From assembly GCA_027490875.1 (NCBI GenBank), contig JAIXXE010000099.1, positions 1-14,636 of the forward strand: a DNA stretch of 14,636 nucleotides, written 5' to 3'. The notes below the pieces were generated by a model, which was not told the origin of the DNA, did no database searches, and saw nothing but the letters and a program-made list of their open reading frames with translations. The DNA comes from Alphaproteobacteria bacterium. GTDB lineage: Bacteria > Pseudomonadota > Alphaproteobacteria > UBA2136 > UBA6156. Both the position numbers and the translations under genes were made by a program. Below, piece by piece: positions 1 to 5,811 of this stretch. The first letter of the stretch is position 1; every line of letters starts with the position of its first letter.

Positions 1-498
1 CGTAAGACCACCAATCATCACACCGCCGGTGTTGCGAATGATATCGTTGCCGTTGCCGGTACTGATGCCGCCAATGATGCTGCCCTGGTTATTCACTACA
101 GTCTCGGTATTCCCCCCCCCACTTCTGAGTGCGTTCGCACGGATCGCCAACGCACCAGAACTGTTAATGATGCTACCCGTGTTCGTAATGGTCAGTGTAG
201 TCACGTTGCTGTCGGGCATCGTAACAATGGTGCCCGTGGCCGAGGAGCTGCTGACAATCGCACCGGTCTGCACATTAATAATCGCAGCGTCACTGTTAGA
301 AACTTCTACGGCTGGGCCCGTGCCCACCGCCCACCGTGCCGACCCACTAAAGATTTGTTCGCGGCTTCCAGGTTCACTGGTACTGGTAAACACTGGTACG
401 GTGCTGAAGCCGCTGTTAGTCTGCTGCGCTGCTGCCGACGCCACAGCCCCCCAAGATAAGGCGACAAGGCACCAGACGAATTTACGATTCCAACGCAT
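1..498 (-). CDS. Autotransporter-like beta-helix surface protein, N-terminal part (cut by left edge)
   Basis: Reading leftward from the ATG at 498-496, an open frame of 166 codons continues past the window edge without a stop. Residues 1-24 form a signal peptide: basic RWNRK, hydrophobic WCLVALSWGAVA, then ASA/AAA cleavage options. The mature part is rich in Asn, Gly, Ser and Thr. It carries degenerate repeats such as TNTGSIINSSG (106-115), VVNNQGSIIGG (134-144) and GNGNDIIRNTGG (148-159). The NxGxI and GNGND pattern is typical of right-handed beta-helix passenger domains of large exported adhesins and autotransporters in alphaproteobacteria (family knowledge). A purine-rich ribosome site (GAAGGTGAG) lies just upstream of the ATG. 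Codons 127-129 are one uninterrupted G9 tract. The C-terminal translocator domain, if present, lies outside the window, so type V secretion is inference. Confidence 0.72.
   Translation of the reverse strand, partial: MRWNRKFVWCLVALSWGAVASAAAQQTNSGFSTVPVFTSTSEPGSREQIFSGSARWAVGTGPAVEVSNSDAAIINVQTGAIVSSSSATGTIVTMPDSNVTTLTITNTGSIINSSGALAIRANALRSGGGNTETVVNNQGSIIGGISTGNGNDIIRNTGGVMIGGLT
112..120 (-). repeat. G9 homopolymer inside the surface-protein gene
   Basis: Nine C on the plus strand read as nine G on the coding strand and encode Gly127-Gly129 of the exported protein. The tract is in frame as written. A change of one base would truncate or shift the protein, so it is a candidate slippage site. 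Confidence 0.6.
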
Positions 499-520
499 GC
501 CTCACCTTCACCAATCCAAC

Positions 521-550
521 TTGACCATGTCAAATGCCACGCTTTAAGAT
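521..550 (+). promoter_or_regulatory. Candidate promoter for the hydrolase lipoprotein gene
   Basis: TTGACC at 521-526 and TAAGAT at 545-550 are separated by 18 bp. The expected start of transcription, about seven bases after the -10 box, is near 557. That is exactly the GTG proposed as the start codon, and no ribosome-binding site lies upstream of it. A leaderless message would fit. The -10 match is 4 of 6, so this is a moderate call. Confidence 0.35.
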
Positions 551-556
551 GGTTTG

Positions 557-1393
557 GTGAAGAATCCTGCGCTGCAAAGGAAATATGGCCGATTGGGCCC
601 TTGGATGGCGGGACTGATTTCGGTGGCCTGTTGTGTTTTTTTGGTCGCATGTCAGCGCGCAGCGCCTAATCTTGAGGCATACCTGACCCATCAGCCCGCC
701 TGGGAGCAGGAGGGGGCAACCATTGCCGGCGCCCTCATTGTGGTGCTGCAACGCCCAGGAATAGGGCCACTGCGGGTTTACCTGGAAGGCGACGGCAACG
801 CCTTTACCGCCCGTGGCCGCCCCAGCCTTAGCCCTACGCCGCAAACGCCGGTTGGGTTGCAGCTGGCGCTGGCCGACTCATCCGGCCAACCGTTGATATA
901 TCTGGGCCGCCCCTGCCAATGGGTGGCACCAAACAAGGCCTGTGGGCCTGAAGTTTTTACCACCCAGCGTTTTACCCAAGCAGTGCTGGATGACTACACC
1001 ACCCTCATTGCCCGCCTGAGTGCTAACAACCCCACCGAACTGGTCGGCTTCAGCGGAGGTGCCTACTTGGCCTATGCTGTTGCCCAAAATCTGGCGCAGG
1101 TGCGGCAGGTCATCACGGTGGCGGGGAACCTAAACCCAAACCTCGTCAATCGGTATCATCGGGTGCCGGAGATGACAGTCGGCACTGTTACGCCGCGTAC
1201 AGAGCCGCTTGCCCTCACCATGCTGTGGGGTAGCCGTGATGCCATCATACCTGCCGCGCTCGTCAGCACCATGGCAACGCAAACACCGGCGCATTGCCGC
1301 AGCAGTCAGGTCGTTCGCAACGCGACACATGTGAAGGGCTGGAGTGAGTGGTGGGCCACCCATAGTGCTGGGCTTGGCCAGCCTTGCTTTTAG
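557..1393 (+). CDS. Alpha/beta-hydrolase lipoprotein
   Basis: This is a predicted 278-aa membrane-anchored alpha/beta hydrolase. A basic N-terminus (MKNPALQRKYGR) is followed by a hydrophobic stretch and the lipobox LVAC with acceptor Cys32, so signal peptidase II processing is likely. The nucleophile elbow is GFSGGA with Ser166. GSRDAIIP gives the probable acid Asp228, and NATHVKGW gives the probable catalytic His258. The order Ser-Asp-His fits the fold. YLEGDGNAF near residue 76 is the likely oxyanion-side strand. The substrate is unknown; an esterase or peptidase is possible. An in-frame stop at 545-547 limits the start to TTG 554, GTG 557 or ATG 605. GTG 557 is preferred because it keeps the basic n-region and sits at the predicted transcription start. 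The gene diverges from the surface-protein gene across a 58-bp gap. Confidence 0.72.
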   Translation: MKNPALQRKYGRLGPWMAGLISVACCVFLVACQRAAPNLEAYLTHQPAWEQEGATIAGALIVVLQRPGIGPLRVYLEGDGNAFTARGRPSLSPTPQTPVGLQLALADSSGQPLIYLGRPCQWVAPNKACGPEVFTTQRFTQAVLDDYTTLIARLSANNPTELVGFSGGAYLAYAVAQNLAQVRQVITVAGNLNPNLVNRYHRVPEMTVGTVTPRTEPLALTMLWGSRDAIIPAALVSTMATQTPAHCRSSQVVRNATHVKGWSEWWATHSAGLGQPCF

Positions 1394-1485
1394 TGTTTCA
1401 ACAAGCCTGGGGCTGGTACAAGTACCCTTTGCTACGTTTTCGACAGTTTGCAAAATGTTTGGAACTGCGTTAAGAGACACCCACT

Positions 1486-1559
1486 GGCCGGATGGTGAAG
1501 TGGCTTAACACAGCGGTTTGCAAAACCGTGATTCGTGGGTTCAAATCCCACTCCGGCCT
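1486..1559 (+). tRNA. tRNA-Cys (anticodon GCA)
   Basis: A full cloverleaf can be drawn by hand. Acceptor GGCCGGA pairs perfectly with TCCGGCC at 1552-1558. The anticodon stem GCGGT/ACCGT encloses the loop TTGCAAA with anticodon GCA. The T arm is GTGGG-TTCAAAT-CCCAC. The discriminator base is U, as expected for tRNA-Cys. CCA is encoded at 1560-1562. smpB begins only 19 bases after the CCA, so the two may share a primary transcript. Confidence 0.95.
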
Positions 1560-1581
1560 CCACACAAAGTTAATTGGCTTC

Positions 1582-2061
1582 ATGAACGCTCCAACCCACC
1601 CGCCCCCGCTCTGTGAAAACCGCAAGGCTCGGTACAACTATACGTTGCTAGAGTTTTACGAAGCCGGGCTGGTGTTGCATGGCGCCGAGGTGAAAAGCCT
1701 ACGGGCGGGTGGTGGCCACCTCAACGAAGCCTACGCAGGCTTTAGCAAAGGCGAACTATGGCTGATTGGTGCGCATATTGCACCTTACAAACATGCCACG
1801 CTGCAAGGCAATACTGGCTACGATGAACGCCGCAGTCGCAAGATTTTGCTCAACGCGAGCGAGCTTAAAAAACTTAAACAAGCGCGCGAGCGAGATGGCC
1901 TTACCTTGGTGCCCCTCAAACTTTACTGGAAGCGTGGGCTGGTAAAGTTAACCCTCGCGTTGGCACAGGGTAAAAAAACCATCGACAAGCGCGAGACCAT
2001 CAAACGGCGCGAAGCCGATCGTGCCACCCGCCGGCTATTTAAGGGCGCGCGCAGTGGCTGA
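1582..2061 (+). CDS. smpB: SsrA-binding protein SmpB
   Basis: SmpB binds the tRNA-like domain of tmRNA and delivers it to stalled ribosomes for trans-translation. The 159-aa product has the family's usual length and signatures: ENRKARYNY (12-20), FYEAGLVLHGAEVKSLRAG (25-43), GAHIAPY (63-69), GLTLVPLKLYWKRG (106-119), LALAQGKKTIDKRETIKRRE (125-144) and a basic tail. The ATG at 1582 follows the tRNA-Cys gene by 19 bases, with no Shine-Dalgarno sequence in that gap. An upstream in-frame start lies inside the tRNA and is not credible. The next gene overlaps its 3' end by 8 bases, which suggests coupled translation. Confidence 0.95.
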   Translation: MNAPTHPPPLCENRKARYNYTLLEFYEAGLVLHGAEVKSLRAGGGHLNEAYAGFSKGELWLIGAHIAPYKHATLQGNTGYDERRSRKILLNASELKKLKQARERDGLTLVPLKLYWKRGLVKLTLALAQGKKTIDKRETIKRREADRATRRLFKGARSG

Positions 2062-2521
2062 GGCCCCTCATGCACGGGTGGTGCGTAACCGTGCGGCGCT
2101 GGCCGACGCCATTGCCCAATGGCCCGGCTCCAACCTCACCACAACGTGGGCTTTGGTAGCCGTGCGTGAAGTCCCCACCACGCACGATTTGGCCGCACTT
2201 AAGCATGCCGCCAAACTGTGCGACCGTGTCGCCAGCGTGGTCATCCCTGCCACCGTGGGGGAAGCCGCAAAAACCCTCCCCGCCATGCCTGGCGTGGTGC
2301 GGGCTGCCGGAGCCGATGTGGTTTGGGTGCCAGCCGCCGAAGCCAACAGCCTGCTTAAGCTGGTCGCCACCGATGGCAGCAGTGCCAAATTACTCATGCA
2401 GGCCTTGCTGGCGGTGTTACCCAGTGTGGTGGTGGTGGCCCAAGCCGACCTGCCACTGGTGCGCCAATGGCGGCTGTTGCAAACTGAGTTTGGCGTTGCC
2501 CCCGATTTGATGATTATATGA
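2054..2521 (+). CDS. Degenerate PanC-like (pantothenate synthetase fold) protein without catalytic motifs
   Basis: This is a 155-aa product that by eye follows the Rossmann half of pantoate-beta-alanine ligase. TWALVAV (31-37) matches the strand leading to the HIGH motif. HDLAALKHAAKLCDRVASVVI (44-64) matches 'GHLxLVxxAxxxCDxVVVSIF'. VVRAAGADVVWVPAAE (81-96) matches 'LLExAGVDxVFAPS'. AKLLMQALLAVLPSVVVVAQ and ADLPLVRQWRLLQTEFG (111-147) match 'VVxKLFNIVQPDxAxFGEKDxQQLxxIRxMVxDL'. The MGxLHxGH nucleotide-binding motif is replaced by VREVPTTHD. The GEKD lysine, the loop carrying SSRN and the C-terminal domain are absent. Pantothenate synthesis is therefore unlikely. The GTG at 2054 has AAGGG eight bases upstream and overlaps the smpB stop by 8 bp, so it is probably translated. 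Its role is unknown. The assignment rests on a manual alignment from memory. Confidence 0.62.
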   Translation: MAEAPHARVVRNRAALADAIAQWPGSNLTTTWALVAVREVPTTHDLAALKHAAKLCDRVASVVIPATVGEAAKTLPAMPGVVRAAGADVVWVPAAEANSLLKLVATDGSSAKLLMQALLAVLPSVVVVAQADLPLVRQWRLLQTEFGVAPDLMII

Positions 2522-2549
2522 TTACAATCATTACTTTAGAAGATTTTTC

Positions 2550-2578
2550 TTGACAGATGAAACGGTGCCACCTATGGT
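2550..2578 (+). promoter_or_regulatory. Strong candidate promoter with palindrome over the start site
   Basis: A perfect -35 box TTGACA (2550-2555) is followed by exactly 17 bp and TATGGT (2573-2578), a 4 of 6 match to the -10 box. Transcription would begin near 2585. The inverted repeat GGTAT-N6-ATACC (2576-2591) straddles that point and could be an operator. Two terminator-like hairpins follow within 70 bases. Confidence 0.5.
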
Positions 2579-2588
2579 ATGGCAAGAT

Positions 2589-2623
2589 ACCGCCAGTGCT
2601 GAATTTCAGACTGGCGGTTTTTT
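2589..2623 (+). terminator. First terminator-like hairpin (13 bp with one bulge)
   Basis: ACCGCCAGT (2589-2597) pairs perfectly with ACTGGCGGT (2610-2618). Inside it, CTGA-ATT-TCAG closes the loop, leaving one bulged G at 2598. Six T follow (2618-2623). It can terminate the smpB/PanC-like operon, the short transcript from the promoter at 2550, or both. Confidence 0.75.
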
Positions 2624-2626
2624 ATG

Positions 2627-2650
2627 CCTCCCCGTTGGGGAGGTTTTTTT
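2627..2650 (+). terminator. Second intrinsic terminator
   Basis: CCTCCCC (2627-2633) pairs perfectly with GGGGAGG (2637-2643) around a GTT loop, followed by seven T. It is a textbook Rho-independent terminator just 26 bases before the next start codon. Expression of the tail-like genes would therefore need readthrough, antitermination or a start site within that short gap. Confidence 0.8.
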
Positions 2651-2676
2651 ATCACCCAACCGAAAGCCCTCTCGTC

Positions 2677-2988
2677 ATGCCCGCCCGTACTGTTGTGAAC
2701 CTTGAAGAGCAAACCGGCATCACCACCTTCTCCGATGAGTTTGTGGTGAACCCCAACCGCGAAGTAGCCGCCGTGCTTAGGCTTACCGCTGGTACGCCGG
2801 TCACAGGCGCCCGTTTGCAAATCACGCTGGACGACGCCGAACGCATTGCTGCTGGCACCGCCACTTGGGTGAACAGCCCCTTGGGCAGCCGTATCAGTAC
2901 AGGTGCTGAAAAGGTGTTGCGGCCAGTCACGGGGGTGCGCCTTGCCGCCACCGATGGCACCTGGACGCTTCAGGTACGCCAAGCTTAA
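2677..2988 (+). CDS. Small uncharacterised protein upstream of tail-fibre gene
   Basis: This 103-aa protein is not a family I recognise. It starts MPARTVVNLEEQTGITTFSD, is soluble and predicted beta-rich, and has no Cys, signal peptide or membrane segment. GARLQITLDDAERIAAGTA (about 43-61) suggests a short helix, and VTGVRLAATDGTWTLQV at the end suggests paired strands. It lies 15 bases upstream of the tail-fibre-like gene on the same strand and probably forms a unit with it, perhaps as a baseplate or connector protein (inference). The ATG at 2677 has no clear ribosome site. An in-frame ATG at 2557 exists, but it would translate through both hairpins and is less likely. Confidence 0.6.
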   Translation: MPARTVVNLEEQTGITTFSDEFVVNPNREVAAVLRLTAGTPVTGARLQITLDDAERIAAGTATWVNSPLGSRISTGAEKVLRPVTGVRLAATDGTWTLQVRQA

Positions 2989-3003
2989 GCCGGAGGCCGC
3001 CCG

Positions 3004-4275
3004 ATGCATACCCAACCTTTAACCGGCCCCCTTAGCACCAATCCTTCGTTGCCCCTCATCACCACCTCGCAGGAAAGTACGTTGCTGAGTTGGCTGGAGG
3101 GGACCATGCCCGCAGGGGTTAGCTGCACCCGCGCCAGTGGTGGTATGGTGTTCCGTAGCAATGGCACCTTGGCTCTCGAGGCACAGAACACCCCCCGCTT
3201 CGATTTCACCCCCACCACCCTGCAACCCCGTGGCCTGTTGATGGAGGGAACGCGCACCAACCTTGCCTTGCAGAGTGAGGACTTCACCACCACATGGGGC
3301 GTGTTTCAGGGTGCCGTGACTGCCAATACCAGCACATCCCCAATCGGGACAGCTACCGCTGACAACTGGGTGCCCACGGCTGCTGCTGGCGACCATACCT
3401 TAAACCAGAACCTTGCCTCAACCGACCTATCGGTGGTGCGTACCTTTAGTATGTTTGTAAAGGCCAACGGCCTGACCAGCTACCGCATTTACATGCGCAA
3501 CAACGCCCAGAGTATCTCGCTGGAAGCCAACTTTAACCTGACGAACCAGACTATTACCAATTCCAGCACAGGCTCACCGCTCAGCGTGGGCACTCCGCTG
3601 ATTACCCCCGTAGGCAATGGTTGGTTTCGCGTGTCGGTGACTGGGTCGATTGTCGCGTCAACAGAAAACCTGCGTATTGGCCTCATTCGCAATTTCACCC
3701 CGAACGGCACCGATGGCCTGTTGGTCTGGGGCGCACAGTTGGGGACTGGTGAGTTCCCATCGTCCTACATCCCCACCACCACCGCCTCGGCGACGCGGGC
3801 CGATGACAATGCCCTCGTTCTCAACCTCGCCAACATAGGCTTTAACCCCACACAGGGAACGATTATTGTTGAGGGTGAAGTCATGCGTGCCAGTTCCGGC
3901 GCAACGCAAGGGCTGGTGAGTTTCAGCGACGGTACTTTTAACAACCGCATGACGCACTTTGTGGGCACCACCGGAGGCAACGGCCTGTTTGCTGCCACGG
4001 GCGGCGCGACCCAGTACAACGGCGGCGCTGGCGTGACACTGACTGATAACACCGTGTTTAAATCGGGCTTTGCCTATGCCGCCAGTGATTTATTTACCAG
4101 CTGCAACGGCAGCGCACCGTTAGGCACCACCACCTTTACCTTGCCAACAGTGACCCAGCTTGAGATTGGACGCATTGTGAGTGCCGGCAGCGGGCCGCTG
4201 TTCGGCTGGCTGCGGCGCATCACTTACTATCCAACGCGCCTTAGTAACGCCACCCTGCAACAACTGACTGCTTAA
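3004..4275 (+). CDS. Phage spike/tail-fibre-like protein
   Basis: This 423-aa protein resembles phage 'head spike fiber' proteins. After a variable N-terminus comes NTPRFDFTPTTLQPRGLLME (62-81), then GTRTNLALQSEDFTTTW (82-98), which is the family hallmark RGLLxExxRTNLxLQSEDF. Residues 100-255 form a jelly-roll of the carbohydrate-binding type: FSMFVKANG (148-156), NGWFRVSVTGS (205-215) and WGAQLGTGEFPSSYIPTT (242-259). TRADDNALV (264-272) leads into a second, LamG/concanavalin-like domain: GTIIVEGEV (285-293), GLVSFSDG (303-310) and LEIGRIVSAGSGPLFGWLRR (386-405). The ATG has GGAGG seven bases upstream. Such proteins bind host surface glycans. No capsid, terminase or integrase gene is nearby, so this may be a remnant or a domesticated adhesin. 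Confidence 0.78.
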   Translation: MHTQPLTGPLSTNPSLPLITTSQESTLLSWLEGTMPAGVSCTRASGGMVFRSNGTLALEAQNTPRFDFTPTTLQPRGLLMEGTRTNLALQSEDFTTTWGVFQGAVTANTSTSPIGTATADNWVPTAAAGDHTLNQNLASTDLSVVRTFSMFVKANGLTSYRIYMRNNAQSISLEANFNLTNQTITNSSTGSPLSVGTPLITPVGNGWFRVSVTGSIVASTENLRIGLIRNFTPNGTDGLLVWGAQLGTGEFPSSYIPTTTASATRADDNALVLNLANIGFNPTQGTIIVEGEVMRASSGATQGLVSFSDGTFNNRMTHFVGTTGGNGLFAATGGATQYNGGAGVTLTDNTVFKSGFAYAASDLFTSCNGSAPLGTTTFTLPTVTQLEIGRIVSAGSGPLFGWLRRITYYPTRLSNATLQQLTA

Positions 4276-4278
4276 GCC

Positions 4279-4515
4279 ATGTGGACAGACACGCACTTCT
4301 ACAAGTTCCCCGACGAAACAACCTTTCAGCAACACACCTGGCCAGAAGGCGCGGCGATCGACCTCGTTGGCACGCTGTACAGCAACACCGCCAACGAGGC
4401 CCCGCTTCCTGTTGCTGGCTTTCATGTCAACGCCCGCTGGTGGGTAGAAGAACCAGCAGCTTGGGCAGCCTACCGCCTGCCCGCACCGCAGTTTCCACGC
4501 CGAGAGTTTGCCTAA
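4279..4515 (+). CDS. Small phage-associated orphan protein
   Basis: This 78-aa protein starts MWTDTHFYKFPDETTFQQHT and is rich in Trp, Phe, Tyr and Pro. It starts 3 bases after the stop of the tail-fibre-like gene, so it probably relies on translational coupling; no Shine-Dalgarno sequence is visible. Small proteins with a 'fPDEaTf' beginning occur directly behind tail-fibre genes in some phages (general recollection, not checked). An accessory or chaperone role is possible but unproven. There is no signal peptide or membrane segment. Confidence 0.55.
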   Translation: MWTDTHFYKFPDETTFQQHTWPEGAAIDLVGTLYSNTANEAPLPVAGFHVNARWWVEEPAAWAAYRLPAPQFPRREFA

Positions 4516-4546
4516 CCCCGGTGGCTCTGTTACAAGCGCTTCCATC

Positions 4547-4816
4547 ATGACCGCAACGCCCCACCCGACCCAAAAACTGCCATGGCCATGGATCATTGGC
4601 TTTTTGGTCATTTACATCATAACGGTCATGCCGGTGGGGCTGTTCATCTATACCCTTAAAATGGACGCGAACCTTAACCTGCTGAACCGTGGTGGCTTTC
4701 ATGCCTACCTCCAGTGCCTCGAAGCCGCGGCAGGCAGGCCTCTGCCTAAGAACCTGCGGCTTGAGCCTCCAGGTAACGTAGCAGCTCCTCACGCCCCGTC
4801 AGGCTCACGCCCTTAA
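4547..4816 (+). CDS. Small single-pass membrane protein, convergent with fabD
   Basis: This is an 89-aa open frame. A short N-terminus, MTATPHPTQKLPWPW, is followed by one strong membrane segment at about residues 14-37 (IIGFLVIYIITVMPVGLF). The remaining ~50 residues are soluble and include GGFHAYLQCLEAAAGRPLP. It starts 31 bases after the 78-aa gene and may end the tail-like unit. A holin-like or anchor role is speculative. Its last 71 bases overlap the 3' end of fabD on the other strand, so the residues after about 67 may be translated merely because no stop intervenes. A TTG at 4508 in the same frame is an alternative start. No ribosome site is evident. Confidence 0.5.
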   Translation: MTATPHPTQKLPWPWIIGFLVIYIITVMPVGLFIYTLKMDANLNLLNRGGFHAYLQCLEAAAGRPLPKNLRLEPPGNVAAPHAPSGSRP

Positions 4817-5690
4817 GGCGGCTGTCGCAGCGGGGGGCGAGGCCCGTGAGCACCTTGCCGCAACCCAACTCCAGAACCTCGGTCACGCCTTGGGCTGCAA
4901 CGGCTTGCAGGCTCTCGCGCCAGCGCACTGGCCCTGTGATTTGCTGCGTTAGATTATCTTTAACTTCTTCTTCACTTTCATGGAATTGCGAACTTATATT
5001 CATCACACATGGTAAGGCCAGCGGCCGTACCCGATACTGACACAACCACGCCGCCACAGCGGCGGCAGCGGGGGCTTGCAAGGGGGTATGAAAAGCCCCC
5101 CCTACCGGCAGCCGTATCACCCGTTTGGCACCTGCCGCTTGGCACGCCGCTTCGGCGACCGGCAAGGCCTCCAGCGTGCCTGAGATTACCGCCTGTCCCT
5201 CACAGTTATCGTTGGCCAGCCATACCTCGGGCTGCCCCACTAAGGCCGCTTGCAGGGCTGCGGGAGGTAGGCCGAGCACCGCGCTCATGCCTCCGGCGGC
5301 GGTCTGGGCCATGGCTTGGCTGCGCACGCCAACCAGCTGCGCTACCGCCGTTACCCCGAGCCCACCGGCAGCGGCCACAGCGGTGTATTCGCCTAAACTA
5401 TGGCCAGCCACCGCATATGCTAAGTCTTTAACACTTTTACCACTTTCAGCTTCCAGCGTCGCCACGGCCATCAGCCCCACCGCCAGCAGGGCCGGCTGGG
5501 CGCGGTCGGTACGACGCAGCTCCTCAGGGTCGCCATCAGCGGCCATATAGTCCCCTAGGTTAACCTTTAACGCATCGCTGATTTCAGCCAATACGGACCG
5601 TGCGGCGGTACTTTCCAGCCAGCCATCGGCCATGCCCGGAGCTTGGCTGCCCTGACCGGGAAACATCAAGATTCTTTGCCTGTTCATCAT
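4746..5690 (-). CDS. fabD: Malonyl-CoA:ACP transacylase FabD
   Basis: FabD transfers malonyl from CoA to acyl carrier protein for type II fatty-acid synthesis in the cytosol. The 314-aa product has the family's usual length. Visible motifs are FPGQGSQ (10-16), the nucleophile motif GHSLGEY with Ser98 (96-102), Arg123 in the VRSQAM motif, and VGGAFHTPL with catalytic His201 (197-204). Start options are two adjacent ATGs (5690 and 5687) behind AAGAAGAAA; spacing slightly favours the second. It diverges from rpsF across a 121-base gap. This fabD/rpsF neighbourhood is common in alphaproteobacteria, but fabG and acpP do not follow fabD here. Instead the phage-like block begins at its 3' end, so an insertion or rearrangement may have separated them (inference). 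Confidence 0.94.
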   Translation of the reverse strand: MMNRQRILMFPGQGSQAPGMADGWLESTAARSVLAEISDALKVNLGDYMAADGDPEELRRTDRAQPALLAVGLMAVATLEAESGKSVKDLAYAVAGHSLGEYTAVAAAGGLGVTAVAQLVGVRSQAMAQTAAGGMSAVLGLPPAALQAALVGQPEVWLANDNCEGQAVISGTLEALPVAEAACQAAGAKRVIRLPVGGAFHTPLQAPAAAAVAAWLCQYRVRPLALPCVMNISSQFHESEEEVKDNLTQQITGPVRWRESLQAVAAQGVTEVLELGCGKVLTGLAPRCDSRLKGVSLTGREELLRYLEAQAAGS

Positions 5691-5754
5691 TTTCTTCTTG
5701 CATACTTTGCCACACTATGCAAACAGGGCTCTATCTTGCTCACCCATTGGGGGT

Positions 5755-5783
5755 GGGCCGTCGCTCTTAACAGGGCGGTGTCC
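5755..5783 (+). promoter_or_regulatory. Leader hairpin before rpsF, possible S6:S18 autoregulatory site
   Basis: GGGCCGTCGCTC can pair with GGGCGGTGTCC around the loop TTAACA. This gives about eleven pairs, several of them G-T, with one bulged C. Many bacteria have an rpsF leader element bound by the S6:S18 complex that presents a CCG trinucleotide near a bulge (established). The position and a CCG at 5758-5760 fit, but this fold was made by hand. Confidence 0.3.
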
Positions 5784-5811
5784 AGAAGAGACCCAAAGGA
5801 GTTGCAACGCC

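Noticed and set aside
29..547. 172-codon plus-strand open frame with hydrophobic, Leu/Met/Pro-rich product
   Set aside because: It is the antisense shadow of the minus-strand surface-protein gene, which has a signal peptide, ribosome site and repeat pattern.
1394..1485. Gap between the hydrolase gene and tRNA-Cys searched for a promoter or small gene
   Set aside because: Only weak -35/-10 resemblances around TTGCAA were seen; nothing strong enough to list.
1492..1581. N-terminal extension of SmpB starting inside the tRNA
   Set aside because: The first 30 codons are tRNA-Cys sequence plus the short gap; SmpB homology begins after the ATG at 1582.
2557..2676. In-frame extension of the 103-aa protein from an earlier ATG, or a leader peptide
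   Set aside because: It would translate both perfect terminator hairpins, has no ribosome site, and has no stop that would make it a leader peptide.
1486..4816. tRNA-Cys as the attachment site of an integrated phage carrying the tail-fibre block
   Set aside because: No copy of the tRNA 3' end was seen at the far end of the block, no integrase is present, and smpB lies between.
5009..5550. Two long plus-strand frames within fabD
   Set aside because: Low-complexity Arg/Pro/Ala products opposite a clear FabD with all catalytic motifs; GC-rich shadow frames.
5691..5754. Promoter for rpsF (TTGCCA 5707-5712 and TATCTT 5732-5737)
   Set aside because: The 19-bp spacing and weak -10 match are too poor to list, though a promoter must lie in this region.
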